Assembly (NCBI GenBank): GCA_030512335.1
Contig: JAULSU010000002.1
Coordinates: forward strand, 1,984,001 to 2,048,000
Reading direction: 5' to 3'
Length of the DNA: 64,000 bases
Source: Immersiella caudata
Lineage: Eukaryota; Ascomycota; Sordariomycetes; Sordariales; Lasiosphaeriaceae
This document shows, piece after piece, positions 1-13,602 of the stretch. The position numbers and the translations under genes were made by a program. The notes beneath the pieces are model-generated. The model was not told the DNA's origin. It ran no database searches and was given only the letters and a program-made list of their open reading frames with translations. Numbering within the stretch: the stretch's first letter is position 1; every line of letters begins with the position of its first letter.

Positions 1-906
1 TGTCCCAAACCGGGTACAAACTTGAGTCCAAAGGAAATTGCTGTTGATAACGCCGGCCCAATGCAACTCAGTTAACGCCAGTACAGTTTAAAACAAAAAA
101 TGACCCTTATTTTGCCCACATGGCCAGACCTTGACGGTTGAACCTTGCCTCCTAAGCAGAGGATAGAAAAACAAACGCAAAATTCAAACAACAGTCGCTA
201 TGCAGTTGGGTATCGTGATCATCCAGTGTCGCGTCCGTAAGGAATGTGTCTATGCCGATGATGTCTCATCTCATGATGCCAGTCATAAAGGAGTGAATGT
301 GTGATCCAGAAAAAGGAGTGTCTATGGGGACCAGCCGGGTATATATCGATAAAAGGAGCGTCGTAAGTGGGTATCAATCCGTCGCAGGGATGACAAAGGA
401 GCGTCGTTTATATATTAGGGGTCGTTGCAGTCGTAAGGAGCGTAATAGGCATGATAATGCCTGGAATTGCTGCGGATTGTGTTGTTGGATTGTATCATCG
501 TCTAAGGAGCGTTGTGTACAGTTGCGTCTGTGTCGAAGCGAAAAGCAAAAGCGAAAAAGTCGTAATCGTTCGTTAAGCGGAGATGGCTTCACTGAGGAAG
601 ACTGTTCCTTGAATTTCCTTCGTTCGGATCTGTGGGAACTGGAAGGCCAAGGGATGGAGTATGCCGATGGGTTGGAACTGTTATCAGCGGCACAGGTGAC
701 TCCGGGAGCGGGAGCATCTTGAGCGGTTCCGGACTCAGAAAAGGTGAGGGAGCGCGGTTCAACAGCGAAGGAACAAAGGGGGCACTTGGCTCCTGTGGTG
801 GTGGGTAGCTGGGAGTGGTGCTCAGCAGTGGTGACCTGGTGGGATGTGTCAATCACGATTGCCTCTCTTGAACGCCGGACATCGGCCGGTGTGGTGACCA
901 GGTGTT
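1..906. other. 3' flank of the Zn2Cys6 gene, no gene seen
   Basis: No open frame here resembles a protein family; the open frames at 297-722 (+) and 374-856 (-) have biased, shadow-like composition. The stretch probably carries the 3' UTR of the minus-strand transcription factor that stops at 907. Its only structure is a set of spaced AAAGGAGYGT-like motifs between 238 and 515, listed separately. Confidence 0.6.
238..515 (+). repeat. degenerate spaced repeat of AAAGGAGYGT
   Basis: The core GGAG/GGAA, preceded by A-rich bases and followed by YGT or TGT, recurs with core starts at 241, 290, 315, 355, 398, 437 and 506. The three central intervals are 40, 43 and 39 nt, which suggests a decayed minisatellite of about 41 nt whose unit bodies have diverged. 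On the minus strand the motif reads ACRCTCCTTT, so it would appear in any long 3' UTR of the neighbouring gene. Confidence 0.5.
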
Positions 907-2902
907 CTAGATGAACACAGTCTGGATTGGAGGAACGAACCCGGCGCCATACATGTGGGAATTGCCTAGCATGGGAGGAGTAGCCGACAGACCGACGTCA
1001 TACGAGACGTACTCGTCGGTGTCGCTGTACACGATCGAGGAAGCCTCGCCGAAGTCGCCAAAGGTGCTCGACGCAGGGCTGTAGCCGCCATACGATGGGC
1101 TGGGAATGCTGAGATAGTGCGGGTTCGCAAACGGCGACGACAGCTGCAGCGGACTGATGGCACTGTTCGGACCAGACTCCGGGGCGATCAAAGAAAGGTC
1201 TTCGGTGCTGTAACTAAAGGCCAGGTTGTCACCGTACGGCAGGTACTCGGCTGTTGTCACAGGAACGACTAGAGGCGATCCTTCGTTCATGTAGAAGTTG
1301 GGAGTGCTGAACTGGGGAAACGAAGGCGTGCGAACGGGTTGAACCCATCCCATCCGGTGGCGGAACTCCTGGACCGTGTCGATAGGGAAAACCATCAGCT
1401 GCATTGGCACCTGGAGGTCCCCGTCCTGCTCGGCCGTGCACTTCATGTTGTGAAGTTGGCGGGCAATGTCCTCCAGAGGACGGATGGCCATGCTTCCAAA
1501 GTAGGCAGCACCAATCTCAGGGAAGAGGCGTTCCATGATCAGACCGACCGTGTAATAGTGAGCAATGACAACCAAGGTGCTCGGCGTTCCGTGGGTTTGC
1601 TGCAGACACATGACCGGGAGGAAGAACATCCATGTGCGAAGGGGGCGGAGGCGCTCGAACTGCTGGGATACGGACAAGGTCGGGCTAACTTTGCGGGCGC
1701 CCTTCAAAAAGCTGATCAGCTGGCCAATCGTCTTCGTGTCCTCCCGCTTCTGCTTGAGGTAGGCCTCAACCTTTTGAAGCTGTTGCAAAGTTCGCTCGAA
1801 AGCCTCCAAGTCCTCCTGGTGCGGCTGACTGGGCTTGTGGTCTGGGGTTGGCGAGGGCGGCGCGGTCGGGAACGTGCTGCTCTCGGCAATAAAGTCGCCG
1901 AACAGGGAGTCGTGCTTCCACGGTTCCATGGCCTCGATGATCTTTGTTCATGTTAGCTCGTAGCTCTCAGCTTTTGCCCCATATGCAACTTACCGTTGAA
2001 GTCCCCTGCATCAGCTGGGTCCAGGTTCGCCTACAAGCGGGTTAGCCCCTGGTCACGAACCGCGGGTAGCCACATCCGAACGGCTTACCAATCTGTGGCC
2101 TGCCATGACAAGACCAGGGAAGCGGCAAGGATGGCATCCATGTTATCTTTCGAGAAGCTGCTGATGGCCTCCTGTAGGCCCTTGAACGCGTTTCCGCGGT
2201 GCTCGAAAGCCATTGTCCCGACCAAAGGGCAGTCGTTCAGGTGCACAAGGTGCATGGCCGAGAAGGCCAGCAGAGCCTGCAAGACATAGTCATGAGTCGC
2301 ACCGATCTTGATGATTCTAGAACAGCATCCGTCAGTACCGCGGTTACGCGAGCAAGCAGGGGGAGGCCCTACAGCGGAATTTGTCGAGTCCACAGGGTGA
2401 AGCCATTTGCACCAATCTCCATCATCTGGTGGCTGATCGAAGCGACATGATGAATCAACCTCAGCTGCTCGACCTTCAGGAGCTGAAATGCCGGCGCCGA
2501 ATGGATGCCGAGGCTGGGGAAGGGAAACACCCCGGTGCGCTGCCATTGGTCGATAGTAGCTTCAATCTCAGGGGTCCAGAGGAGATCAGGCTTGTCAGGA
2601 GTACCGGCGCGGTCGTCAGGAACAGTGATGTTGTTGTACGGGCAACAAATCTTGTGCTTTGTACAGTTGCGGCTGGACGAAGGTCAGAAGTGCGGATACG
2701 ATAAAGACGCGGCTGGACATCATACCATTGAGGAAAGTTCTCGTCACAGCGGATATGACGACGTTTGCTGGCTCAAATGTCAGCTCCCCTGCGCTGCAAG
2801 ACACTTCAGGCGCCTTGCTGCCATAACAACATACCAGGCTTCACAGCCCTTGCGGGACTTGGTGTGGCTCCGCCGAGGAGGACCACCACCGGGACCAGCC
2901 AT
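907..2902 (-). CDS. Zn(II)2Cys6 transcription factor, Upc2-like (569 aa)
   Basis: Six exons fit on the minus strand: 2902-2835, 2767-2726, 2672-2373, 2316-2089, 2030-1994 and 1941-907, together 570 codons with canonical GT-AG introns. The binuclear zinc cluster is complete only after splicing two introns: C20, C23, C30, C37, C40 and C47, with the CX2CX6CX6CX2CX6C spacing. A basic stretch (RRSHTKSRKG) precedes it. The middle part, including LLWTPEIE and the ATHDYVLQALLAFSAMHL helix, matches the fungal-specific regulatory region of Upc2/sterol-uptake-type factors (family knowledge). The C-terminal 200 residues are Pro/Ser-rich with a Tyr/Ser/Gly low-complexity tail. A DNA-binding nuclear regulator is well supported; the regulon is not known, and a sterol role is only an analogy. 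The start is the first ATG in frame with the zinc cluster. Confidence 0.88.
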
Positions 2903-5900
2903 TACGAGAGCTGGAGCTTAAAGACAGAAACGGGTACAGAGACGCGAGCGGTCTCTGAAAATCAGGTAGCGAACGTGGGAGGCGGAGGTGGAGAGAGGCG
3001 CGGTACGCAGCGTTCGAGGTTAACCGACCAGTCTGGGAAGATGGGGTCGAGCCGACCGAGTAGCGAGAGTCAAGGTGGCAACAAGCGGTACTGTTCGGAG
3101 GCGAGAAGCGATAGACTGGACAGGATGGAGGTCTGCGGTGGTGACTTGGGCGTATTCTCGGTTCCTCGATCTCCTGGTCCTCACACCTTCTTTTTCTATT
3201 TCCTTCTTCTTCTCCTTCTCCAGCGGTAGCGATCGTGAGAGTACTTGTTGGGTATGGAGGGTCGAGGGACCACAACGAGGGTGGGCTGAAAAGAGCTAGG
3301 CCTTGCACTGGGACATCTAACTTCCGAAGATCGGGAAGTGGGTGGACGATGCTGGTGGTTTAATAGAGCATGGACCTGTGCGGCGCGGTGATACCAAGAC
3401 TTCTTCGGGAAGGGGGGAACTTTGGCTTCTTCGGCTTCTCCAATACTTAAACACACAAAAAAAGGAAACAAGCGAATGACAGGAGTCGACGAGGACTTCC
3501 TAGGGGTTTTGCAAAAAGCGAATGTGAGTGGTGCAACGGCGGCGGCAGCGGCAGGGCTGTAATATCTGGCGATGTTGATGGGAATCAGAAAGAGTGGGTG
3601 GACGGCTGGGGGGCGCTGCCAATGTTAAATACCATCCAGCCGGCGTGCAATGCAACCTGGAGTGGGTGATGGCCCGGGCCAGCAACGCTAGAGCCCAGAG
3701 ACAGATGCCCCATCGGGAAAGCGACGGGGGGCCAAGACGCTTACAGAAAGTTGCAGCGCCCACGCCCACTGGGAGCGGGGCACAGCCGCTTCCCCATGAA
3801 GCTAGACCCTGCGAATTGATCCTCGGCCCCTAACGGTGTCTTCCCACCGTGAGCCCAGCAATTCGGGAGCATCGAAACGGAGAGGGAGAGGGAGATGCTG
3901 GGAGATCGACCCCTCATTGGATGTTTGTTCCCCTGCGAGGATTTCAACTGGAAGTTTGCTGCCGCGCTTCGCTTCGAACTCTTGCAGACCTGGTTACCTA
4001 ACCCGCGAAGCTTCCCGGTTGGACCGTGATGGTCAACTACTGATGGATGACCCCAGCTTGAGCACTATCAGTTGAAAGAAGCATATAGTGGACCGAACCG
4101 GCCTGACCTTCGTGGTGGGAGATGACCATGTCTGCGAGCTTTGAGACAAGTTGCGGGCATGGCCCAGAGCGAGCATGAGACGGGAGGACGGCCGTCTCTC
4201 GTCTCCGGCCTAGCTCGGCCCTCAACGTAGGTAGGATCTGCGCCATCGAAGCACGGTCGAAGAGGCTTGCGTCGGGGGAAGAGAGTCCCCTTCTCCATGC
4301 TTCAGCCATCAAAGGGCCGCTACATCTGGCTCCTGCAGGGCAGAAACACAACGGCCACCAGTCACAGCTTGCTGGTGGGAATAGCCCCCGGCCGCGGTCC
4401 AGTGCGGAAGCAACGCGCCTTCCTGCCGAACGGCTCGACGAGCACAATGTGGCACGTATCCCGCTTGCCAGACACTCTGCCAAAGCAGAGCCGCGGGTAC
4501 AGCACCGATTACTAGCACGGTGGGCCGTGATGGAACCTGACGCTGATGGGGATGGGGGTGAGAAACTCGGATGTTTCTGTCGCTACTCTCTGTTTCGATT
4601 TGCAAAACAACCCCTTTCTATTCGCTCGCAGGCGCATGGGGGTGGTTTTGGGCGCCGTTACATGCGTTGTGTGGTGTGGTGCGGAGAAAGCAGATTCACA
4701 CACGTTTATTGCGCGGGGCGAGCGTTTCCTCTCGCCGCACTCGGGCCGGGGTGGGTATCCGAGCTTTTTTTCCTTCCCCCCTCGCTAGATCAACGAAGGC
4801 CAGCTCAGGACGAAGCCTTTCAAAAGTGCGGTTACGTAGTCTGTGACTGGGCTCCTAGCTCCTCTGGTGCCACACAGCGGCAACGGGGAAGCGGTCGAAC
4901 GGCGGACGGCGGAAACAGGCCGAGGATGACACCCTTGCACCTCGAACCAGAAAGCGACGCTGTGGGTGTGCACTATCTCGTCCGGGTTTAGCGCGTCCCT
5001 TCCCGCAGAACCACAATTGAGGCGGAGCATATCATGCTATTCTCCCCATGCTGCGGTCCAGCAACTCGCGAGCAAATGAACGGGCAACGGGCTGTCCGTT
5101 TAGAGGTTGCTTGCCGTCGCTGACTGACACCTGAGCACCTCCAGCTTGAGCGCCTGCCTGGGGCTGCCTGCCTGTGCCAGTTCTGGCGTGGCGCGACACC
5201 GTCCACGTCTCATTTCCTGACACTCAGTTGGCTTGCTGGTTGTGAATAGCTGCCCACTCACCGACCGCCGTCGCCCTTTGCGTTGAGCGCGAACAACCCC
5301 GCCCACATGACTCTGGCATCCACACGAGCAAGGAAGAAGCCTGAGACCGCCGGGCAACAAGCCTAGCACCCAGTACCCACCCCGCGATTGCAACCATGAT
5401 CCACCAGTCGTCCCGCAGTGGCCGCTGGCGAGCAACATCCTTCTCGCTTTGCTTCGTCGCGATGTTGTGCTCGAAGGGGAGGTTCAGCCAGCCCGAGCAC
5501 CGAGCAGAGGGCTGGGCCCCGTCAGGTTGGTTTCACAGGTCGCTGGCTGGCTCACCCATCCAAACTCCAGCCGCCGTGCGAAATTGAAAACGGGCGCAGC
5601 CAGCGTCGAGGGAGGGCATTTGGGCCGCCCCCGATACCCCTTCCAGTATATCTTTCCGTACGGAACTCCCGGCATGTTGAAGCCGTGCGCATAGTCATTG
5701 GCCATCTTGAAGGAGGGGGCGGGGGAGCAGTGTTGTCGGCCGCAATTCATCGAGCTCCTCACCCATTGCAGAGAGATGCAACCAGTGGGTGAGCAACGGC
5801 CTCAGTGCACGGCGCTCGCCCAGCCGTTCAGTGTGGTAGCATGCAGTATGCAGTGCAGAAGGAGAGGCAAGTTAATATCATGACAGGATCCTGCCACAAA

Positions 5901-8900
5901 GCAACGTCGTGAATACAGCACAAGAGAAACTGCTGAGTCGACGACCACGTCTTGTCAGAGGCTGCCCCCAGAAGTGCCCGTCCAACGTTTCTGCCATTCC
6001 TGTCTTCTTATGAAAAGCAGGCGCCTATAGACACCGGAGAAGGGCTTTCTTCGATCTTGTGATGTCTCCAAAGTTGGAGAAATCCCATCGTGATTTTCGT
6101 GGAACTAGGGTCGTCCTGTCAACTTTGGCGCTCACCGCTGGCTGAGCGACGAGACACCTGCCATCTTTACCAAAAACTACACTTTGATTACCTATCACCA
6201 GGGGGCCTAGGATCTTAGTTTCTGGACTATGGATCGAAGCGTGCCAACTACGGGGCCTTAGGCCCGGGGATACGCCTTGGGCGCACGACAGAGCCCGCAG
6301 CCTTTTGCATCTTGAGATTAGCAGGTGGTGATTCAAGACCACTAAGCTCGAAGCCGCAGCCCACATCGCTGTGTTTCGAACTTTCGAAGACCTTCGCTCT
6401 ATGCCGTCCCGAAGCACTTCATGCCACCCCCGCCCTGCCCGGAAATGCTGCCATGAACTGAGAGAGCCAGGTCAAATTGTGGAAACTGCTCGGTGGTTGT
6501 TCGGCCGCGATGCCAGACCTGGTTTCTGTCTCCCCTGTCTATCATCCATGTTATGTCACGGACCAAAAGCTTTCTCCCTCTCAGTTTGGTCTGGCGCTGT
6601 ACAAAATGTGGCAGCCTGGAACCCACCATCGCTGTTAGAACCAAACTGGGGTTGGCCGCCGACCGAAAGCGGAAGGCTTTGTAGTTTTTTGGGAATTATG
6701 GCAACTCGGGCCATTGATGCGTTCAAGGGTATATCCAGAAAAAAGACTCGGCGAGGCTCTGCCGGAGGATTCACCATGGTCCGCTGTTGTTGGAGAAATC
6801 AAAACAAAGGCTCCGCCGCATCACACGCCGGACTGCTCGGCGAGATCCAAGATCCTCCGGTAAGTGTGAATTTTGAACTAACAGTGTGCTCTCTGGCTGG
6901 CGGCTGGCGCTCGGTGTCGTGCAGGACCCTTGTTGCTTGAGGTCGATCGGAGTTTTGTGGCTGTCGGACGCTGGGGTTGGTTGGATGAAACAGCTGTTTC
7001 TCGTGTCCATTTTTGGCCGCACGCGAACGGTCTCATAATACCCCTGCGTGGCTCTCCCTTGCCCCTACCCTTGCCCATTGCTTGCTCTCCTCGTGGGCAA
7101 AATGCGCAAACTTGACGACCGCAAAACTTCTCGCCTTTGGCTATTAATTTGGTAGAAATTGCCCACAGCGTTCTCTCAACGACGACCGCTAGGGCGACTG
7201 CTGCGTGGAAGCGGAAGGACGCGAGCAATACCACTGGGCGGTGTGAGGGACAGGACTCACTCAGCGCACAGCTCGAGAAGAATTAATTCGGCCTACCAGC
7301 CACACCTCCGTTTCGCAGTTTTAAACCTTTGCCTAGCCGGGTTGCCTACCACGTCATTCGAGAAGCGTTCTTGCTGATCAGTAGTAGCATGAGCGTTCGA
7401 TGTGTCGCAGCAGCGGTGTGTGGTGTGGTGTGTTGGGGTTTGGCGTGGCTTCGTCAGTGGTCTTCTGGGTTGTGATTTGATGGTTTTCTCGAAAGGGTGG
7501 GAGAGCTGAACCAGCAACCGCCCCTGTCTGCTCTGCAAGCCCCACCGTTGTTGCTCTCGCCCAGGGACAATGGTGGTCGCCGCAACACCTTCATCCCACG
7601 TCCGTTTCCCGCCGTCTAGCCGCATTTGGGATAAACTGTTTCTATTCTCGAGGGTGGTCCAGAAAGAAAAGCACGCAGACGTCACCAGCCACAGGCTTCA
7701 AACTCGGCTTTACTCGCCCGCTCATGACTGCAAAAAAAAAAGGCAGGAACGGCCAGCTGACTTGCGGGCATCCCGCCGCGACACAACGTTTCCTTTGCTG
7801 AATTTTGCCTCCTACCAACTGCCCACCGGTTACCTCGACTTTACTGATCCAGCGCCGCATTAGGACCCATCACGCCCCAACTGCCGCTGCCACATCCCAT
7901 CCATCACCACCGCCGGCCGGAAGCTAGACCGAAGCGGTGGAAGTACAATGATCTGAAATCGGAACTACAACATGCGCACATGCAGGTGATCGTCGGCTTT
8001 GATTCTCCACGATTCTCACCCCTGTCCCACAACACTCGCAAACGCCATCTTCCTGCGAACTTTTTTCCCCCAGGAGCGTTGCGTTCTCATCGTTTTCCCA
8101 TCCTGCCGTGAAAAGCCAACTGGATGATCCTGTGAGGCGGCTTTGGCGAGAGATGGCAATCGCGAAAAGCATCACCTCCGTCTCGGCGTGGCTGTGGTCG
8201 CCGTCGTCAAGTTGCTGGCTGTCAGGAAGTGCTCGATCCGGCCTTTCTCTCGGTCATGCTTGAACCAACGGTCCTCTCGTCCCAGGACATCCGCCCCATC
8301 GGATATGTAGGAGAAAGGACAGGAACGAAAGCAATGCTGGGGACGGACCCACCAAACACTATCAGGAGAGCAAAGAAGCTTCTCCGCCGTCTCAGTCGCC
8401 CGGGCAAACCACAGGGAGCCGGGCAGTCACGGGCAACTGCTCCTGGAGCCGTCTCTAATTATAGCCTTTTTATCCCCCGAACCGGCAAATCGGGGCGAGA
8501 AAGTGTACGTGACAGATGCCAGCGAAGCGGAGTGGCCGGGAGGGCGACAACCACATCACCATCTGCTGCCTTTGCCGCTACAGCACACCAGAAAGAACCC
8601 CGGCGGCGTCAACAGCAACACTCCCGACGTTTGACTCGAGTCGTCGAGGCCTCCGTTTCGCTGCAACGTCTGTGATGAACAACGGGCTTTGCATTCGCCT
8701 GTCCTTTCCAAATAATAGCCGGCATAGCCAGCACTTACACGCATTTCCGATCTCACCGGTTCAGGGGGCCTGTCCCGGGCCACCGCGAGCGTCGGTATGA
8801 CTTCTCCTCAATTTTTACTACTCGCTCCTGAACGCCCCTCGCCCTCACTGCTTTCCCTCCAAACCACCTATCCCCAGATGCAGATAGGAACAGGTTACAT

Positions 8901-10929
8901 GTCACGGCAGACCAGGGAATGGTCGCTGAGAGCGCCAAGCCATTGCGTGCGTCGGGATTTCATATGCATACCGCCCGCATTTCCCCTGTCTGACCTCAAG
9001 TCGCGGTGAGCGATGCTGGAATCCACAAGGGCTTTGTTTTGCATGGAAGCAATGTTGTACGAAAGCGCCTACGAACACCAGCTCCGGGTCACCTGGCTCA
9101 GTAGCTGGCCAGTGAACCCGGCTACGCACCTTGGGATTGGGGGGATTAATTTTCCGGGCATGTTTTTCCGCTTTTTCCGCTTCGCGTGCTTCCCTGTTCC
9201 CTTTCCTGGAATCAAGTGGTTGCGTGGATGAGATGTCGGTTCCCGGCGCGATGCTGCTTCCCGCTTCCCGTGCAGGGTACACCCCGTTCTCCATCAGGGA
9301 CAGATGTGAGTCCTCTTCTGTGCGGCACTCTGGAAAACTTTACGCCAGTGATTTACGCTGTTGTGCGATTTATGCTGACTGAATCTGTTTCTCAGGGGCG
9401 CTGACAGGTAGGCTGAGTGGCGGTGAGTTTGTGGAGCAGCACCGCGACAGATACCTCCTTCGTCTTAGTTGGACGACCTTTTCGGTCATCGGCCCAATCA
9501 TGATTCTGAGGTTTGGGGCAACAAACAAAACGTTCAAGACGGCCCGAAGTCGTTGTGTTGAACGTATCGCCTCCCCAACCTTTGCCTCCGTCATTCACAG
9601 AGGTGTCGGTCAACCTTGTCTCCTACTCCGCGCCCTGAGTCTTGCCCTCAACGCCCAACCCCTCGCCGCTCAACCGAACTGTCAGGGGAAACCGGGCAGT
9701 GCACCCGGAACATGGTAGAGTTTCAGTTGCCTATAGTCCAGCTCCTCAGCAATGACCCTTTTCGGAAGTTCTCGACGGTGACAGGTCGAGTCGGAAATAA
9801 CGAGATCCTGAGCGGCTCTCGAGACCATGCGACAAAGCACAACTAAGGGGTACCCCGTGGTAGGATTTCCAAGCCACGGCTTCAAACTTGGGAAATGTGT
9901 TTGCTCCGGTCCACTTCCTCCTCCAACCGTGCCAGAGAGGTAGAGCAGATGACTGGCCCAAGCAGGGCACGCTGGATAGGAGCATTGCTGAACCCATTTG
10001 CCATTGCTCCACAGCGTAACGGGAAGCTACGTAGTCGGTATCATTGACCCCAAGACCCACCGGTTATCGCTCGCCTGCCATGCCTGTCGTCTATCTCATT
10101 GCAATTCTCAATGAAGAGAGTTACTTAAAAGAGTATACGGCTACGGTTCACCCTGATGGTGCCGTCGAGGCAGCGGCTGGGCGGATCGACAATCCGCGAT
10201 CAGCGATACTTCCACTGTATTCCCTGTCGACGTTCTTTCGCGCAGAAGATCTGGAAATCCCCAGTGGAATTCCAGAAGCATGGTGACAGCAGCGCCCAAG
10301 GCATGTGGAATGTCAGGGGTACGAATCCTCCCCCATTGGCACGTCACCCGAAGCTGTGCCGGGCTGACGGGTGCGGACCGGCACTCTTCATGATGATGTC
10401 GTGACAATCAGTTGACGGTCTCGGCGAGGCTAGACACGTGTCAATAGACAGACAGCCTTGCTGCATGGCTGTCGAACGCAAGCGACGAAGGCCCAGTTGG
10501 ATCATGGCGCTAGCGAGGTAGCGAATCAGAGCCTCGACGGAGATCTTCCCGCAACACAGCCACTGCCGTCTTACCATTGGAGGTGGATATCCAACTGTCC
10601 AGTGGACGCTTAGTTGCTCTATCAAGATTGGATCCTATTCCCGATTCGCTGCTCTGGGGAGAGCCCCTGATCCTCTTGCGGCAACCGCCAAAATGAGGGG
10701 CGGGATAGTTCCGTTCGAATGGGTCAGCAGGATGCGGTCGTTCTTGAACTGCACAGGTCGGGCAGAGTCAATATCGTGATGGCTTTGAGAGAGGCGATAT
10801 TGGAAGATGCGGCCATCGCCGCATGACAGTGCCCCTTTACATCTGCTGTCGGCCTCGGCCAAACTGCTTCGTCTCAACTTTGGCAACACAATGCAGTCCC
10901 GTTAGGTAGCAAACCCACCCAGCTGGGTG

Positions 10930-10971
<42 letters not shown>

Positions 10972-13602
10972 AATCCTTCCGCTCAGGCGCAACCGGTACC
11001 TGATGCATCGTTGGGGGTAGTCTGATGTCAGCGGCCCTTTGCTCCCTCCCACAGGGGCTCAGCCACTCTGCTAATCTTCCTTCTTTCCTCTTTCGAACTC
11101 ACCTCCCCTTTTTGCGTGTGGGCGGTTTTCCTTTCGGGGTGGTGTTGGAGGTAAGCGTCTGCAGTGTATGCATTGCACCAGTGGGCAGAGCGGTCCAGTA
11201 GAAATGAAGCAAGGCAACGTTGCTTTGCCTTGCATACTTGGGCTTGTGCACGACTCCACGGTTGGAATGCCGCCGAGAGGTGACGATGGCGTCAGGAATC
11301 ATCTTTCTGTCTTGTGTCAAGACCGTGGCCAGGCAAGGTACCGGAGGGCTTTCGGCTTCCAGAATGAATCTACCGCAGGGGATTCAGCGGGTGGTGGGGG
11401 CGGGGAAATGTGTAGGCTTGCTGGGCTTTCCATAGGTTCTTAGCATTGCCTCCGTCGGTCGCGAGATCCGAAATCTGTAGCTTCGGGTTTCATTCGCATG
11501 GCGGTCAGTAAGAACAACGAGGGTTCCCGTCCCGGATTCGAAGCGAGGCAGACCCGACATACAGCAATGCTCATCCTGCCTTCCTTGCTCCTCCAATGCA
11601 ACAACTCCAAGTCTTGTCGCCGGAGCACACTGGCAAGAGAGCTGCTTGCGCAAGCGCAGAATTTCGCCCAATCCGCCAACCGGCGTAGCCAGTTAATTTA
11701 TTCGAGCTGCACGGTCCGCGGCTTGTGTCACCAAATGGGCTGCATCTGGCGCGCGTCGAGTGTTGTTGCCAGCAAGAATCGGGCGAAGGCGTGTAACGCT
11801 GGGCGTGGTGAGTGGTGGGTTAGGGAAGACTGTATAACCTTGCGGCCGCGATTGGCGATTGAAGGGCTTGTTCCTTCCTTCCTTGATGCTTCACCGCACA
11901 AGCCCCAGAGGAGTTTTATTGCCCTACCGTTCCAATGGATCTTGCCCATAGAACGTTGAGTTGTCGGCCGAGTGACTCACTTGCGCCGTTGATGATGACA
12001 GTAATTCCAACGTCCCGTCATCCAAATAATCACCTCCCCTGGCAGATTCGATGCGGCGAAGCCGTTTTTCTCTCCTTGATCATTCGTCCATGCCTTACCG
12101 TTTTTGAAGGGATGGTTGGTGGTATCCTACCCGGTAACGATCTAATATCCCTTCCGTTAAGTCTGGAATGGTTGCAAAGGGAACTTTTTTTTTAAAAAGT
12201 TAATAAAAGAGGAATAATACACACCGTCAGACACCATCATCGTGATTAAACCACCGAATATCACCCCCTCCACAGCCTCACGAAACGAAACCAAACGAAA
12301 CATCCCAAAACGGGAAGGGAACCCTGCAAACACACAAACCAATTGGCTCGTTCCCGACCCCCGACAGAGATCTCCCCTGGACTAGGGACCTACACTGCCT
12401 CCCATGACGTGCCATGACATGACGTTGCCCTCGAGAAACCACAATGCGCAAACACGATATCTCATTGACACTCTGCATCTCTTCACCCCTCCAATCTCCC
12501 AGCTGCGTTCCCCAGTTACTAAGTTTCGTGATATAATACTAGCAAGCCCAGGTCAAGACGGGAGATACCTTGCCCGCCCCCTGGAGATGATTGAGGCTGA
12601 GCAACGCCAGACGCGTAAGGCCGGCGCGAAAAGGGAGCTAGCCCCTGAGATGGATCTTGGTTGTGATCCGATCCGAGAGGGGACTATCGATAGTGTCAAG
12701 TCGGTGCGGCTTGGCTTTGCTTGGTAGGTTTTGGAACTGGTGACGTGACGGGTGTTGATACCCAGCAAGGGTGGGATGCTTGGACGGTGAGGCTCAAGCA
12801 GGATGGGGAGCTAGGGCTCAGGAGCTTTGACTCTTCACGAAGAACGCCCTGGAGAAAGCCTATCACACTGCAGGCAGAGACGTGAAGTCCATACCCCATT
12901 CGGGTTGAGATGCTACTACCCTTCCTTGTCAACATCGTGCACAACAAATACTGGCATTCGTAAACGTCAACCAACCTCAAATCAACCTAGCTACGGTGTG
13001 GGACGACGCCCACCACTATCTACTGACACCGACAACGACAACCTCGACCGACACCCATTTCCTATCCGGTGATACCCCATCCGTTGCACCGTCACGCATC
13101 AGCTCGTTGAGTAGCTACTCACTATTTCGTAACCACGGCCTCTGCATGCATTGCACGGCTACCTTCTCTTTCTTTCTTTGCTCATCATGTCCATTCGCCC
13201 GTACATTCGTTACCTAGCCTATCCCCTGGCCAGCTGCCGTCCCAGAGTTCCATGATGTACCTATTGACGATAAGTTCCCCCTCTTGGTTGACAGAGAAAG
13301 GCACTGATTGAATTCCACCAGCCAACTCTCTTGCCATATGCCCTGTACCATCTTTTGCCTTCCAATGCCATTTTTTCCTCCCCAAGATCGACACCCCCCT
13401 GTAGATGGGTCTTGCTCAACAGGCGTGACATTGACAATGACTTTGCTCGCCGGCGGCACCTCGTTGCGGAAGATGCCAGAATATCGGGGGGTATCTGAAC
13501 TGCAATTATCAAAAAGCTATCTACTGGAAGTGTGTGTCGTCCAGTCGAAAACGACTGGCCTCGCTAAATTCTCATCAGAGCTCAGGATGAGAGGCAGCTT
13601 GG
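2903..13602. other. 10.7-kb region with no supportable gene
   Basis: I read both strands for long frames, splice-linked frames and family motifs and found none. Open frames reach only about 190 codons and have the Arg/Ser/Pro-rich composition of shadow translations. Visible structure is limited to a (GA)n tract at 10933-10969, a T/A-rich patch near 12186-12215 and pyrimidine-rich stretches near 9165-9205 and 11870-11885. The left part should hold the promoter and 5' UTR of the Zn2Cys6 gene, the right end the 3' UTR of the transportin gene. Long non-coding transcripts or an old, decayed repeat are possible but not shown. Confidence 0.6.
10933..10969. repeat. (GA)n dinucleotide repeat
   Basis: About 18 uninterrupted GA units. 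The stretch lies in gene-free DNA and is a likely length-polymorphic microsatellite. Confidence 0.95.

Noticed and set aside
374..856. 160-codon minus-strand frame downstream of the Zn2Cys6 gene
   Set aside because: It lies in the 3' flank, overlaps the spaced repeat and shows no domain or conserved segment.
10310..10340. B-box-like GGTACGAATCC
   Set aside because: It has a mismatch at a key position and no cloverleaf upstream.
11520..11560. tRNA B-box-like GCTTCGAATCC (minus strand)
   Set aside because: The flanking bases do not form a T-stem, and no A box lies at the right distance.
7349..12748. Further TGACGTG/CACGTCA sites (7349, 10338, 12742) as UPR elements
   Set aside because: They lie in the gene-free region with no target gene; about eight such 7-mers are expected by chance in 64 kb.
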